A DNA stretch of 64,000 bases, taken from positions 124,001 to 188,000 of the forward strand of contig CAWHBF010000010.1 of the NCBI GenBank assembly GCA_963827515.1, given 5' to 3'. The notes under the pieces are model-generated. The model was given only the letters and a program-made list of their open reading frames with translations. It made no database searches and had not been told where the DNA came from. The translations under genes and the position numbers were made by a program. Positions 45,899 through 53,662 of this stretch are shown piece after piece (position 1 is the first letter of the stretch; each line of letters begins with the position of its first letter). Source of the stretch: JABFSA01 sp963827515. Lineage in GTDB: Bacteria > Acidobacteriota > Vicinamibacteria > Vicinamibacterales > UBA2999.

Positions 45899-46312
45899 CT
45901 ACCACACGTTGCACAGCACTTCCCCGCCCACGCCCGCTTTTCTGGCCGCTCGACCCGTCATCACGCCTCGCGACGTGGTGAGAATGCTCGTGCCGAGTCC
46001 GCCGAGCACGACGGGCACGTCTTCGACGCCCAGATAGACGCGACGCCCCGGCCGGCTGATGCGCTGGATTCCGCTGATGACCTTCTCACCATGCGGTCCG
46101 TACTTCAGCACGACGCGAATCACGTGCCTGGGCTGACGTCCCACTTTCTCCGCGGGCTCCTCGATCATGCGAAAGCCCTGTATGTAGCCCTCGTCCTGCA
46201 GAATGCGCGCGATTTCAGCCTTCAGCTTGCTCGCGGGCATGTCCACGCGCGTGTGCTTGGCGGTCACCGCGTTGCGGATGCGCGTGAGCATGTCGGAAAT
46301 CGGATCGGTCAT
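45899..46312 (-). CDS. rpsH: 30S ribosomal protein S8
   Basis: The 137-residue protein has the S8 start MTDPISDMLTRIRNA and the conserved C-terminal GTSILTTSRGVMTGRAARKAGVGGEVLCNVW segment. S8 binds helix 21 of 16S rRNA and in E. coli represses the spc operon. The 77-bp spacer to rpsN upstream shows no repeat of the families described here. Confidence 0.97.
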   Translation of the reverse strand: MTDPISDMLTRIRNAVTAKHTRVDMPASKLKAEIARILQDEGYIQGFRMIEEPAEKVGRQPRHVIRVVLKYGPHGEKVISGIQRISRPGRRVYLGVEDVPVVLGGLGTSILTTSRGVMTGRAARKAGVGGEVLCNVW

Positions 46313-46389
46313 CTTTTCTCATCCTTGCGAGTGCACTAGCAGATCCCCCGGCGTCGGGCGGCACGCGGCCTGCCCGTGGCCGGCGCCCA

Positions 46390-46575
46390 CTACCAAGAAC
46401 TCTTCGTCACGCCGGTCACATCGCCCTCGAGCGCCATCTTTCTGAAGCAGAGACGGCACATCGAGAACTTGCGCATGAAGGCCCTCGGCCGGCCGCACAG
46501 CTTGCAGCGGTTGCGCAAACGGATCTTGAACTTCGGCGTCTTCGCCTCTTTGGCGATCTTCGCGGTCGTAGCCAT
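46390..46575 (-). CDS. rpsN: 30S ribosomal protein S14, zinc type
   Basis: The 61-residue protein is the short zinc-binding S14 with Cys24, Cys27, Cys40 and Cys43 (CKLCGRP and CRLCF) and the FSMCRLCFRKMALEGDVTGVTKSSW ending. It sits between rplE (5-nt gap) and rpsH. The short form indicates that this copy depends on zinc; no zinc-independent paralogue is visible here. Confidence 0.97.
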   Translation of the reverse strand: MATTAKIAKEAKTPKFKIRLRNRCKLCGRPRAFMRKFSMCRLCFRKMALEGDVTGVTKSSW

Positions 46576-46579
46576 AACG

Positions 46580-47122
46580 TTAATTCGTCCTGAAAGGCAT
46601 GCCCATCAACTGCAGAAGCTTTCGTGCCTCTTCGTCGGTGCGTGCGGTGGTGATCACCGACACGTTCATGCCACGCGCCTTGTCAACCTTCATGTAGTCG
46701 ATCTCGGGAAAGAGCAGTTGGTCCCTGAGCCCCAACGTGTAGTTGCCCCGGCCGTCGAACCCCTTCGGCGACACACCACGGAAGTCGCGCACGCGCGGAA
46801 GCGCGACGCTGAACAACCGATCGAGGAACTCGTACATCCGCTGGCCCCGCAGCGTCACCATCGCGCCGATGGGCATCCCCTGCCGCAGCTTGAACTGCGC
46901 GATCGACTTGGTCGATCGCCGGATGACCGCCTTCTGGCCCGTGATCCGACCGATCTCGTCGGCACCGATATCGGCCACCTTGGCGTTCTGGGTCGCCTCG
47001 CCGAGGCCCATGTTGATGACGACCTTCTCGATCTTCGGAATCGCCATCACGTTCGTGTAACCGAACTCCTTCGTGAGCGCGGGTGCGACTTCCTTCTGGT
47101 AACGATCCTTCAGCCGGCTCAT
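46580..47122 (-). CDS. rplE: 50S ribosomal protein L5
   Basis: The 180-residue protein begins MSRLKDRYQKEVAPALTKEFGY and has the MAIPKIEKVVINMG and RGMNVSVITTARTDEEARKLLQLMGMPF motifs. It binds 5S rRNA and contacts the P-site tRNA. The ATG at 47122 overlaps the rplX stop (ATGA). Confidence 0.97.
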   Translation of the reverse strand: MSRLKDRYQKEVAPALTKEFGYTNVMAIPKIEKVVINMGLGEATQNAKVADIGADEIGRITGQKAVIRRSTKSIAQFKLRQGMPIGAMVTLRGQRMYEFLDRLFSVALPRVRDFRGVSPKGFDGRGNYTLGLRDQLLFPEIDYMKVDKARGMNVSVITTARTDEEARKLLQLMGMPFRTN

Positions 47123-47451
47123 TTGTCGACCACTCCCTCGCACTTGCGGCAGATCCGGACCTTGCGCCCGTCGTTCAGGATCCGGTGTCCGACGCGGGTC
47201 ATCTTGGCGCACTCGGGGCACACCAGCTGCACGTTGCTCGCGTGCAGGGATGCCTCTCGTTCCACGATGCCGCCCTTCACGTTCTTCTGAGGATTCGGAC
47301 GCGTGTGGCGCTTGATGATGTTGACGCCCTCGACGATCAGCCGGTTCCGAACCGGGAATACCTTGAGCACGCGCCCGCGCTTCCCGCTGTCCTTGCCCGT
47401 CGTCACGACGACCGTGTCGTTGCGCCGGATGGGTGTTTGCAGTCTGGACAT
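47119..47451 (-). CDS. rplX: 50S ribosomal protein L24
   Basis: The 110-residue protein has the KOW motif (RRNDTVVVTTGKDSGKRGRVLKVFP) and the VEGVNIIKRHTRPNPQ segment, with a C-terminal half containing cysteine pairs (VCPEC and ICRKC) that may bind zinc. It starts early 50S assembly. Coupled to rplE. Confidence 0.96.
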   Translation of the reverse strand: MSRLQTPIRRNDTVVVTTGKDSGKRGRVLKVFPVRNRLIVEGVNIIKRHTRPNPQKNVKGGIVEREASLHASNVQLVCPECAKMTRVGHRILNDGRKVRICRKCEGVVDK

Positions 47452-47455
47452 CTTC

Positions 47456-47824
47456 CTAGAGCACCTCTGGAGCGAGCGATATGATCTTCATGAAGCGGCG
47501 CTCGCGCAGCTCCCGCGCCACCGGGCCGAAGACACGCGTGCCGATCGGCTCGTTCTGATCGTTCACCAGGACGGCGGCGTTGCGGTCGAAGCGAATGTAC
47601 GTCCCGTCACGGCGCCGCTGCTCCTTCACCGTCCGAACGATCACCGCCTTGACGACCTGCCCCTTCTTCACCGTCCCATCCGGGGCGGCTTCCTTGACCG
47701 AGGCCGTCACGATGTCCCCCAGCCGCGCGTAGCGTCCCGTGGATCCCCCGATCGGGTTGATCACCGAGATCTTTCGCGCGCCGGAGTTATCGGCGACGTC
47801 CAAAATGGAGCGCATTTGAATCAT
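47456..47824 (-). CDS. rplN: 50S ribosomal protein L14
   Basis: The 122-residue protein begins MIQMRSILDVADNSGARKISVI and ends with the typical FGPVARELRERRFMKIISLAPEVL. It lies at the subunit interface. The ATG at 47824 is the conserved start; the open frame upstream is not coding. Confidence 0.97.
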   Translation of the reverse strand: MIQMRSILDVADNSGARKISVINPIGGSTGRYARLGDIVTASVKEAAPDGTVKKGQVVKAVIVRTVKEQRRRDGTYIRFDRNAAVLVNDQNEPIGTRVFGPVARELRERRFMKIISLAPEVL

Positions 47825-47835
47825 GATGCTTCCCC

Positions 47836-47903
47836 GTCTCTGGTCTCGTGTCTCATGTCTCCGGTCCTCACAACAGACCAAAGCCGAGAGACCAAAGACT
47901 GTC
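47836..47903. repeat. Heptamer-array hairpin, GTCTYTR family, degenerate (rplN-rpsQ spacer)
   Basis: The left arm contains GTCTCTG, GTCTCGT, GTCTCAT and GTCTCCG; the right arm contains GACCAAA, GAGAGACC and AAAGACTGTC. The copy is less regular than others in the family, as if decaying. Confidence 0.7.
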
Positions 47904-47904
47904 C

Positions 47905-48159
47905 CTAAACCACCGGCGCCTTGGCCACCACACGCATCACAACCCATCGCTTCCGCCGGCTGAGCGGGCGGGACTCGGCGATGGCCACGGTGTCACCGAC
48001 CCGTGCCTCGTTGTTCTCGTTGTGCGCGACGAACTTGGACGTCTTGCGCTGGCTCTTGCCGTACACCTCGTGGCGCACCTGACGCTCGACGGCGACCACC
48101 ACCGTCTTTTCCATCTTGTCGCTGACGACCATCCCGGTCAGTTGTGCTTTGACGCTCAT
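47905..48159 (-). CDS. rpsQ: 30S ribosomal protein S17
   Basis: The 84-residue OB-fold protein begins MSVKAQLTGMVVSDKMEKTVVV and shows VGDTVAIAESRPLSRRKRWVVMRV, standard for S17. It binds the 5' domain of 16S rRNA. The ATG at 48159 is chosen over upstream in-frame starts that lie in the adjacent repeat. Confidence 0.97.
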   Translation of the reverse strand: MSVKAQLTGMVVSDKMEKTVVVAVERQVRHEVYGKSQRKTSKFVAHNENNEARVGDTVAIAESRPLSRRKRWVVMRVVAKAPVV

Positions 48160-48171
48160 CACGTGTCCTTT

Positions 48172-48259
48172 AACCACGAAGACCACGGACGTCACGAAGA
48201 TCACGAATGAAACCAGATTGGCTTTCGTGTGCTTCGCGACCTTCGTGTGTTTCGTGGTT
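48172..48259. repeat. Nonamer-array hairpin, YCACGAAGN family (rpsQ-rpmC spacer)
   Basis: The left arm has 9-nt units CCACGAAGA, CCACGGACG, TCACGAAGA, TCACGAATG; the right arm has inverted units ending CTTCGTGTGTTTCGTGGTT. The outer ends AACCACGAA and TTCGTGGTT pair perfectly. The right end touches the rpmC stop codon (48259-48261). Confidence 0.8.
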
Positions 48260-48450
48260 CATGTCGTTTCCTTCTCACGGAGGATCGTCTTGATCCGCGC
48301 CAGGTCACGGCGCACGTCCCGGACCTTACCCGGCGCCTCGAGTTGGCCCATCGACTTCTGAATCCGCAGCCGGAAGATCTGATCGTCGAGGTCCTTGACG
48401 CGCGCGCGCAGCTCGTCCACCGTCAACTCGCGAACCTCCGCGGCCTTCAT
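48259..48450 (-). CDS. rpmC: 50S ribosomal protein L29
   Basis: The 63-residue helical protein begins MKAAEVRELTVDELRARVKDL and has the LRIQKSMGQLEAPGKVRDVRRDLARIKTIL helix pair. It is located near the polypeptide exit and is a docking site for trigger factor and SRP. The ATG at 48450 overlaps the rplP stop (ATGA). Its stop lies at the edge of the nonamer repeat. Confidence 0.96.
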   Translation of the reverse strand: MKAAEVRELTVDELRARVKDLDDQIFRLRIQKSMGQLEAPGKVRDVRRDLARIKTILREKETT

Positions 48451-48872
48451 GACGCCTTCTCCTGCGAGAATCGCGTCGCGAACTTCGTCTTCATCGGCAA
48501 CTTGGCCGATGCCAGCTGCATCGCGCGCCTGGCCTCGACCTCGGTGACGCCTTCCATCTCGAACATGACGCGACCGGGACGAATGACGCACACCCACTCG
48601 TCCGGTGCACCCTTGCCCTTACCCATGCGTACTTCCTGCGGCTTCTTCGTGATCGGCTTGTCGGGGAACACCCGCACCCAGATCTTGCCGCCACGCTTGA
48701 TGAAACGGGTCATCGCCACGCGTGCCGCCTCGATCTGCCGAGCCGTCATCCAACAGGGTTCCAGCGCCTTCAATCCGTAGTCGCCGAACGACACGTCGGA
48801 TCCGCGCCAGGCCTTCCCCGTCATGCGGCCGCGCTGCTGTTTCCTGTACTTGACCTTCTTGGGCATCAACAT
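48447..48872 (-). CDS. rplP: 50S ribosomal protein L16
   Basis: The 141-residue protein begins MLMPKKVKYRKQQRGRMTGKAWRG and has the conserved GKGKGAPDEWVCVIRPGRVMFEMEGV segment, including the basic loop that reaches toward the peptidyl transferase centre. An in-frame ATG two codons downstream (48866) is the more usual start. Confidence 0.97.
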   Translation of the reverse strand: MLMPKKVKYRKQQRGRMTGKAWRGSDVSFGDYGLKALEPCWMTARQIEAARVAMTRFIKRGGKIWVRVFPDKPITKKPQEVRMGKGKGAPDEWVCVIRPGRVMFEMEGVTEVEARRAMQLASAKLPMKTKFATRFSQEKAS

Positions 48873-48897
48873 AGCGATAGTCCCTACTCGTCTCTAC

Positions 48898-48971
48898 ACC
48901 ACGAAGCTCACGAAGTTTTCGAAGAAACCATTGGTACTCCGTGTGCTTCGTGATTCCGTAGCCTTCGTGGT
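48898..48971. repeat. Nonamer-array hairpin, YCACGAAGN family (rplP-rpsC spacer)
   Basis: The left arm (CCACGAAGC, TCACGAAGT, TTTCGAAGA) faces the inverted right arm (CCGTGTG, CTTCGTGAT, TCCGTAGC, CTTCGTGGT). The outer ACCACGAAG and CTTCGTGGT pair perfectly. It ends 8 nt before the rpsC stop. Confidence 0.8.
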
Positions 48972-48978
48972 TACGTTC

Positions 48979-49668
48979 TTACGGTCGACGCTCCGGTCGC
49001 CTCGGCGCGCGATCTCGATACTCCTCGTCGCGCCCGACCCGTGGCACCAGCCGCTCGCCCTTGTAGAGCCACACCTTGACGCCGATCTGTCCGTAGGTCG
49101 TGCTCGCCTCGGCAAAACCGTAGTCGATGTCCGCCCGCAGCGTCTGCAACGGGAGCTGCCCGTGCAGATACCATTCGGAGCGGGCGATTTCCGCGCCATT
49201 CAGCCGCCCCGACACGCGCACCTTGATGCCGCGCGCGCCGAAACGAAGCGCCGACTCGACCGCCTTCCGCATGGCGCGCCTGAACGCGACGCGCTTCTCG
49301 AGCTGCACGGCCACCGACTCCGAGATCAGCTGCGCCTCGAGCTCGGGCTTCTGGATCTCCTGGATGTTGATGAAGACCTCGCGGCTCGTGCGCTTCTGAA
49401 TCTCCTGCTTCAGCTTGTCGACCTCCGTACCCTTCCGTCCGATGATGATCCCTGGACGTGAGGTGTAGATGTCGATCTTCAGCTTGTTCGCGGCGCGCTC
49501 GGTCTCAATCCGTGACACACCCGCGTGGGAGAACCGCTTCTTCAAATCCTGCCGAAGCGCGAGATCCTCATGGAGGAGCTTCGAGTAGTCGCGATCCGAG
49601 TACCACCGCGACCGCCAGGTCTTGTTGAAGCCAAGCCGGAATCCGTACGGGTGAACCTTTTGGCCCAC
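48979..49668 (-). CDS. rpsC: 30S ribosomal protein S3
   Basis: The 229-residue protein begins MGQKVHPYGFRLGFNKTW, contains the KH domain (RPGIIIGRKGTEVDKLKQEI) and the C-terminal RSEWYLHGQLPLQTLRADIDYGFAEA segment. It forms part of the mRNA entry channel and helicase activity. It ends with a short Arg-rich tail. Confidence 0.97.
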   Translation of the reverse strand: MGQKVHPYGFRLGFNKTWRSRWYSDRDYSKLLHEDLALRQDLKKRFSHAGVSRIETERAANKLKIDIYTSRPGIIIGRKGTEVDKLKQEIQKRTSREVFINIQEIQKPELEAQLISESVAVQLEKRVAFRRAMRKAVESALRFGARGIKVRVSGRLNGAEIARSEWYLHGQLPLQTLRADIDYGFAEASTTYGQIGVKVWLYKGERLVPRVGRDEEYRDRAPRRPERRP

Positions 49669-49685
49669 GTATATCTCCTGTCCTT

Positions 49686-49771
49686 AACCGCGAAGCCCAC
49701 GACCGTCACGAGGACTCCGAATACGCGAACACTCGCTCGCGCCCTTCGTCGTCATCGTGCGTCCCGTGGTT
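49686..49771. repeat. Nonamer-array hairpin, YCACGAAGN family, degenerate (rpsC-rplV spacer)
   Basis: The left arm (CCGCGAAGC, CCACGACCG, TCACGAGGA, CTCCGAAT) and right arm (CCCTTCGTC, GTCATCGTG, CGTCCCGTGGTT) are recognisable but diverged versions of the family. The outer AACCGCG and CGTGGTT retain near pairing. Confidence 0.7.
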
Positions 49772-49781
49772 CCCACAATCA

Positions 49782-50222
49782 CTACGCCCCCGCCGCCGCG
49801 CGAGCCGGAGCCTTCCGCGCCCGGGCGGGCCGCGCCTTGGCCGCCGAGCCGCCTTCTGTCGCCACGCGCGCAATCTTGATCGCCCGCTCCGCGACCCGCA
49901 CGGTCAGGTGCGCCGTCCGCTTGGTCACCCGAAACGCACGACCCATGGGCGCGGGCCGCACGCGCTTCATCGAGGACCCCTGATCCGCGTAGCACGCGAG
50001 CACGTACAGCCGCTCGACGTCGCCGCCAAACCCCTGCTTCTGCTGCGCGTTCGCGACGGCAGAACGCAGCACCTTGGCCAGCTCACGCGCGACGGTCTTG
50101 CGCGTGAACTGCAGGGTCGCCAGCGCCTGGTTCACCCCTTTGCCCCGAATCAGCTCACAGACGAGACCCGCTTTCTGGGCCGACGTCCGAATGCCGCGGG
50201 CAGTGGCCTGCGCTTCGATCAT
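49782..50222 (-). CDS. rplV: 50S ribosomal protein L22
   Basis: The L22 core (about residues 1-115) has RTSAQKAGLVCELIRGKGVNQALATL and the beta-hairpin region that lines the exit tunnel (GSSMKRVRPAPMGRAFRVTKRTAH). A low-complexity Ala/Arg/Lys tail of about 30 residues extends it to 146. Its ATG overlaps the rpsS stop. Confidence 0.96.
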   Translation of the reverse strand: MIEAQATARGIRTSAQKAGLVCELIRGKGVNQALATLQFTRKTVARELAKVLRSAVANAQQKQGFGGDVERLYVLACYADQGSSMKRVRPAPMGRAFRVTKRTAHLTVRVAERAIKIARVATEGGSAAKARPARARKAPARAAAGA

Positions 50223-50539
50223 GCCTTCGCTCCTCCAGCGGCCGCGCCCGCTGCCGGCGCTGCCGAGGTCGCCTTCTCGGTCTTCGTGGTGTGTCCCTTG
50301 AACGTGCGGGTCGGCGAGAACTCGCCGAGCTTGTGACCCACCATGTTCTCGGTCACGTACACAGGGATGAACTTCTTCCCGTTGTGCACGGCCATCGTGT
50401 GGCCGACCATTTCGGGAATGACCGTCGAGCGTCTCGACCAGGTCTTGATGACTTTCTTTTCGTTCGCCCGGTTCAGCGACTCGAGCTTCTCGAGCAGCGA
50501 CGTGTCGACGAACGGGCCCTTCTTCAGTGATCTGCTCAT
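50219..50539 (-). CDS. rpsS: 30S ribosomal protein S19
   Basis: The 106-residue protein begins MSRSLKKGPFVDTSLLEKLESL and contains WSRRSTVIPEMVGHTMAVHNGKKFIPVYVTENMVGHKLGEFSPTRTF in pieces typical of S19. After the usual end it has a further Ala/Gly-rich tail of about 18 residues. It sits in the 30S head and contacts S13. Confidence 0.96.
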   Translation of the reverse strand: MSRSLKKGPFVDTSLLEKLESLNRANEKKVIKTWSRRSTVIPEMVGHTMAVHNGKKFIPVYVTENMVGHKLGEFSPTRTFKGHTTKTEKATSAAPAAGAAAGGAKA

Positions 50540-50566
50540 ATCTGATCCGTGTCGGCTTCGATGCCC

Positions 50567-51391
50567 CTACTTCGTTCTCCGCTGGAGGATGAACCGATCG
50601 GTGTCCTTACGACGACGCGTCTTGAAACCCTTGGTCGGCTGTCCCCACGGTGACACCGGGTGACGACCGCCGGACGTCTTGCCTTCACCACCGCCCAGCG
50701 GATGGTCGACGGGGTTCATCGCCACACCGCGCACATGCGGCCTCTTGCCGAGCCAGCGATTGCGACCCGCCTTGCCGATCGAGACGTTCTCGTGGTCGAG
50801 GTTGCCAATCTGCCCAACCGTCGCGACGCACTCGACGTTGATTTTGCGAATCTCGCCGGAGGGCATCCGTACCGACGCGTAATCCCCCTCCCGTGCCACC
50901 AACTGCACCGCCGACCCCGCGCTGCGGGCAATCTGCCCGCCCTTGCCGGGACGCAGCTCGACGTTGTGGATCTGGGTTCCCAACGGGATCTTCTTCAGCG
51001 GGAGGCAGTTGCCCGGCAGGATATCGACGTCGTCGCCGGCAATGATCGTATCGCCGACCTTGACGCCCATCGGCTGCAGGATGTACCGCTTCTCACCATC
51101 CGCATACGTGACGAGCGCGATCCGTGCGGAGCGGTTCGGGTCGTACTCGACCGTCGACACCTTGCCGGGAATGCCTTTCTTGTCCCGCTTGAAATCGATG
51201 ATGCGATAGAGCCGCTTGTGCCCACCGCCGCGCCACCAGGACGTCAGGTGCCCTTGGTTATTCCGTCCGCCGGATCGGTCCAGCTTCTCGGTCAGCGGAG
51301 CATACGGCTCGTTCGTCGTGATCTCCTCGAAGGTCAGTGAGGTCTTGGACCGCACGCCCGGCGAGGTCGGGTTGAATTTGCGAATGGGCAT
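50567..51391 (-). CDS. rplB: 50S ribosomal protein L2
   Basis: The 274-residue protein has the OB-fold and SH3 domains with NNQGHLTSWWRGGGHKRLYR, and the conserved C-terminal histidine region (GVAMNPVDHPLGGGEGKTSGGRHPVSPWG) that lies close to the peptidyl transferase centre. Length is normal. Located between rplW and rpsS. Confidence 0.97.
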   Translation of the reverse strand: MPIRKFNPTSPGVRSKTSLTFEEITTNEPYAPLTEKLDRSGGRNNQGHLTSWWRGGGHKRLYRIIDFKRDKKGIPGKVSTVEYDPNRSARIALVTYADGEKRYILQPMGVKVGDTIIAGDDVDILPGNCLPLKKIPLGTQIHNVELRPGKGGQIARSAGSAVQLVAREGDYASVRMPSGEIRKINVECVATVGQIGNLDHENVSIGKAGRNRWLGKRPHVRGVAMNPVDHPLGGGEGKTSGGRHPVSPWGQPTKGFKTRRRKDTDRFILQRRTK

Positions 51392-51398
51392 GATGTTC

Positions 51399-51689
51399 TT
51401 ACGCTCCCTGCAGGAACTCGGGCAGCTTCTCGCCTTCCCGCAGTTTCACGTACGCCTTCTTCCAATCCGAACGCCGGCCGGAATGCTTGCCCTGCCGCTT
51501 CACCTTGCCGTGCGCCACGGACGTACGGACGCTTTCCACCTTGGACCCGAAGAGTTGCTCCACGGCCCGTCGAATGTCGATCTTGTTGGCGCCGTTCGCG
51601 ACTTGGAACACGAGCGTCCGGCCTTCCTCGCGAATGACCGTCGTCTTCTCTGTCGTGATCGGGCGCCGGATGACCTCAGTGAGTTTCAA
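51399..51689 (-). CDS. rplW: 50S ribosomal protein L23
   Basis: The 96-residue protein has VIRRPITTEKTTVIREEGRTLVFQVA and the extended loop VRTSVAHGKVKRQGKHSGRRSDWKKAYVKL. It sits at the tunnel exit and is the main docking site for trigger factor. Its start overlaps the rplD 3' end by 14 nt. Confidence 0.97.
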   Translation of the reverse strand: MKLTEVIRRPITTEKTTVIREEGRTLVFQVANGANKIDIRRAVEQLFGSKVESVRTSVAHGKVKRQGKHSGRRSDWKKAYVKLREGEKLPEFLQGA

Positions 51690-52329
51690 ATCGATCCTTG
51701 TTCCGTCCCTTAGCCAGCACGTCCTGGAGCTTTTCGAGTGCCGCCTGGGTCAGTACGACGCGTCGCGCGTTCATGACGTCGCGGGCACTCACCTGGTTGC
51801 TCGGCAACAGGCGGATGCCCTCGAGGTTTCGCACCGAGAGCGTCAGCTTGTCCTCGGGCTTGACATCCACGAGGAGCGCCCGGCGCTCGACACCCAGCCT
51901 CAGGAGCATCTCCGCCGCCGCCTTTGTCTTGATCTCGCCCACCGACAGCGCGTCCACGACGACCACGTCGCCGTCGCGCAGCTTCTGTGCGAGCGCGGCC
52001 CTGAGCGCACCCTTCTCGACCTTCCGGGGAAGCTGGTAGTCATAGCTGCGCGGCTGCGGCCCGAACGTCGTGCCGCCTTTGCGCCACAGCGGGTTGCGAA
52101 TCTCACCGACGCGGGCTCGGCCCGTGCCCTTCTGCCGCCACGGCTTCTTGCCGCTGCCGCTCACCATGGCGCGGGTCTTGGTCGCGTGTGTGCCGCGCCG
52201 GTCGGCCGCATTGGCTCTGACCACGGATTCGTGGATCAAATCCGTCTTGATCCGGCCGCCGAACACGTCATCGCGCAAGTCGACCGAGCCGACCTTCTCG
52301 TTCTGCTGATTCACGACATCAACGGTCAT
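51676..52329 (-). CDS. rplD: 50S ribosomal protein L4
   Basis: The 217-residue protein contains the extended tunnel loop (KTRAMVSGSGKKPWRQKGTGRARVGEIRNPLWRKGGTTFGPQPRSY in overlapping parts) and the globular C-terminal domain. In E. coli L4 represses the S10 operon; whether this applies here cannot be read from the sequence. ATG at 52329. Confidence 0.97.
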   Translation of the reverse strand: MTVDVVNQQNEKVGSVDLRDDVFGGRIKTDLIHESVVRANAADRRGTHATKTRAMVSGSGKKPWRQKGTGRARVGEIRNPLWRKGGTTFGPQPRSYDYQLPRKVEKGALRAALAQKLRDGDVVVVDALSVGEIKTKAAAEMLLRLGVERRALLVDVKPEDKLTLSVRNLEGIRLLPSNQVSARDVMNARRVVLTQAALEKLQDVLAKGRNKDRFETH

Positions 52330-52333
52330 ATCT

Positions 52334-52412
52334 GTCCTGTCGTCTTTGGTCTTTGGTCTTTGGTCTTTCGTCCTGCATCAGGACAAGAGACCAAGGACTA
52401 GAGACCAGAGAC
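52334..52412. repeat. Heptamer-array hairpin, GTCTYTR family (rplD-rplC spacer)
   Basis: One of the clearest copies: three perfect GTCTTTG units followed by GTCTTTC and GTCCTGC, then a short CATCA loop and the inverted arm (GGACAAG, AGACCAA, GGACTAG, AGACCAG, AGAC). The arms can pair over about 32 nt. The last unit contributes to the rplC TAG stop (52412-52414). Confidence 0.85.
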
Positions 52413-53095
52413 TATTTCTTGCCCTTCTTCTTCACCGGCTCCACCTGGGCCACGCGGATCGCCTTGGCGGCGATGGCCTTCCGGATGACCACGACCGCAT
52501 TCGGACCGCCCGGCACCGAGCCTTCCACGAGGAGCAGATTGTTGTCGGTGTCCACACGAATGACCTTCAGGTTGCGCACCGTCACCCGCGCGCTCCCCAT
52601 GTGGCCGCCCATGCGCATGCCCTTCACGACCCGCGACGGGTACGACGAAGCACCGATAGAACCGGGCGCCCGGTGGAACATCGAGCCGTGCGACATGGCG
52701 CCTCCAGCGAAATGGTGGCGCTTCACGACGCCCTGAAACCCTTTGCCGCGGCTGGTTCCGATGACATCGACCCGCTCGCCATCCGCGAAGATCGACACGT
52801 TCACCTGATCGCCGGCCTTCACCGAATCACCCCCGGCCTTGAGCGTGACTTCGCGACGAATGCGCGTCGCCGGCACGCCAGCCTTCTTGAAGTGGCCCTG
52901 AGACGGCTTGTTCTCCTTGGTCGGCTTGCTTTCGACGAGGCCGAGCTGCACGGCCTCGTATCCGTCCGTCTGGACGGTCTTCGCCTGCACGACCACGCAC
53001 GGGCCGGCCTTCAGCACCGTCGCCGGCTGGACAGTGCCGTCCGCCGTGAAGAGCTGCGTCATGCCGACTTTCTTGCCGATGAGTCCTGTCACCAT
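52412..53095 (-). CDS. rplC: 50S ribosomal protein L3
   Basis: The 227-residue protein begins MVTGLIGKKVGMTQLFTADG and has the central extension (SRGKGFQGVVKRHHFAGGAMSHGSMFHRAPGSIGASSYPSRVVKGMRMGGHMG in pieces) that approaches the peptidyl transferase centre, including a conserved Gln. The basic tail ends VKKKGKK. The stop codon overlaps the heptamer repeat. Confidence 0.97.
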   Translation of the reverse strand: MVTGLIGKKVGMTQLFTADGTVQPATVLKAGPCVVVQAKTVQTDGYEAVQLGLVESKPTKENKPSQGHFKKAGVPATRIRREVTLKAGGDSVKAGDQVNVSIFADGERVDVIGTSRGKGFQGVVKRHHFAGGAMSHGSMFHRAPGSIGASSYPSRVVKGMRMGGHMGSARVTVRNLKVIRVDTDNNLLLVEGSVPGGPNAVVVIRKAIAAKAIRVAQVEPVKKKGKK

Positions 53096-53107
53096 CGCGT
53101 CAACCTT

Positions 53108-53210
53108 GTCTTTCGTCTTTGGTCTTTGGTCTTTGGTGCTCGTTCCTTCGTCTCAGCTCCGGTCCGGACGAGCGGCCCGAACCAAAGACTAGAGACGAAA
53201 GACTAAAGAC
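53108..53210. repeat. Heptamer-array hairpin, GTCTYTR family (rplC-rpsJ spacer)
   Basis: The left arm (GTCTTTC, then three GTCTTTG) and the right arm (ACCAAAG, ACTAGAG, ACGAAAG, ACTAAAG, AC) flank a larger central insert of about 45 nt that itself contains GGTCCGGAC. This is the longest copy of the family. Confidence 0.82.
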
Positions 53211-53213
53211 GAT

Positions 53214-53549
53214 CTACTTCCCGTGCTCCTTGCCGAACGCCTTGATCTCGACATCCACGCCTGCCGGCAGATCGAGCTTCATCAGTGCATCGACTGTCTG
53301 TGGCGTAGGCTCGAAAATATCGATCAGGCGCTTGTGCGTCCGAATCTCGAACTGCTCACGCGACTTCTTGTCGACGTGCGGCGAGCGGAGCACGGTCCAC
53401 TTGTTCTTCGACGTCGGCAACGGAATGGGGCCAGCCAACCGCGCGCCGGTACGTTTCGCCGTCTCGACAATCTCGCCGGTCGACTGGTCGAGAATCCGCG
53501 AGTCATACGCCTTCAAGCGGATCCGAATCTTGTCGCTGAACATCGCCAT
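53214..53549 (-). CDS. rpsJ: 30S ribosomal protein S10
   Basis: The 111-residue protein contains IRIRLKAYDSRILDQSTGEIVETAKRTGA, PIPLPTSKNKWTVLRSPHVDKKSREQFEIRTHKRLIDI and the usual C-terminal strand. S10 also binds NusB in antitermination. An in-frame ATG two codons downstream of the chosen start is possible. A tuf-rpsJ junction is typical. Confidence 0.97.
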   Translation of the reverse strand: MAMFSDKIRIRLKAYDSRILDQSTGEIVETAKRTGARLAGPIPLPTSKNKWTVLRSPHVDKKSREQFEIRTHKRLIDIFEPTPQTVDALMKLDLPAGVDVEIKAFGKEHGK

Positions 53550-53564
53550 GCTGTTATCCCTTAC

Positions 53565-53662
53565 TAGCTCGTAGTTGGTAGCTGGTAGTCCGGTATTTCG
53601 TAGCCGGTCGAGCTGGTAGCACTGGTTGCGCTACCAGTCTACCGACTACAGCTGCTGGCTAG
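53565..53662. repeat. Heptamer-array hairpin, GTAG family (rpsJ-tuf spacer)
   Basis: Heptamers ending GTAG (CTCGTAG, TTGGTAG, CTGGTAG, TCCGGTA) form the left part; the right part has CTACCAG, TCTACCG, ACTACAG and GGCTAGCTAC. A small inner hairpin, GCTGGTAGCAC and GCGCTACCAG, lies in the middle. The design equals that of the GTCTYTR copies but the unit differs. Confidence 0.75.
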
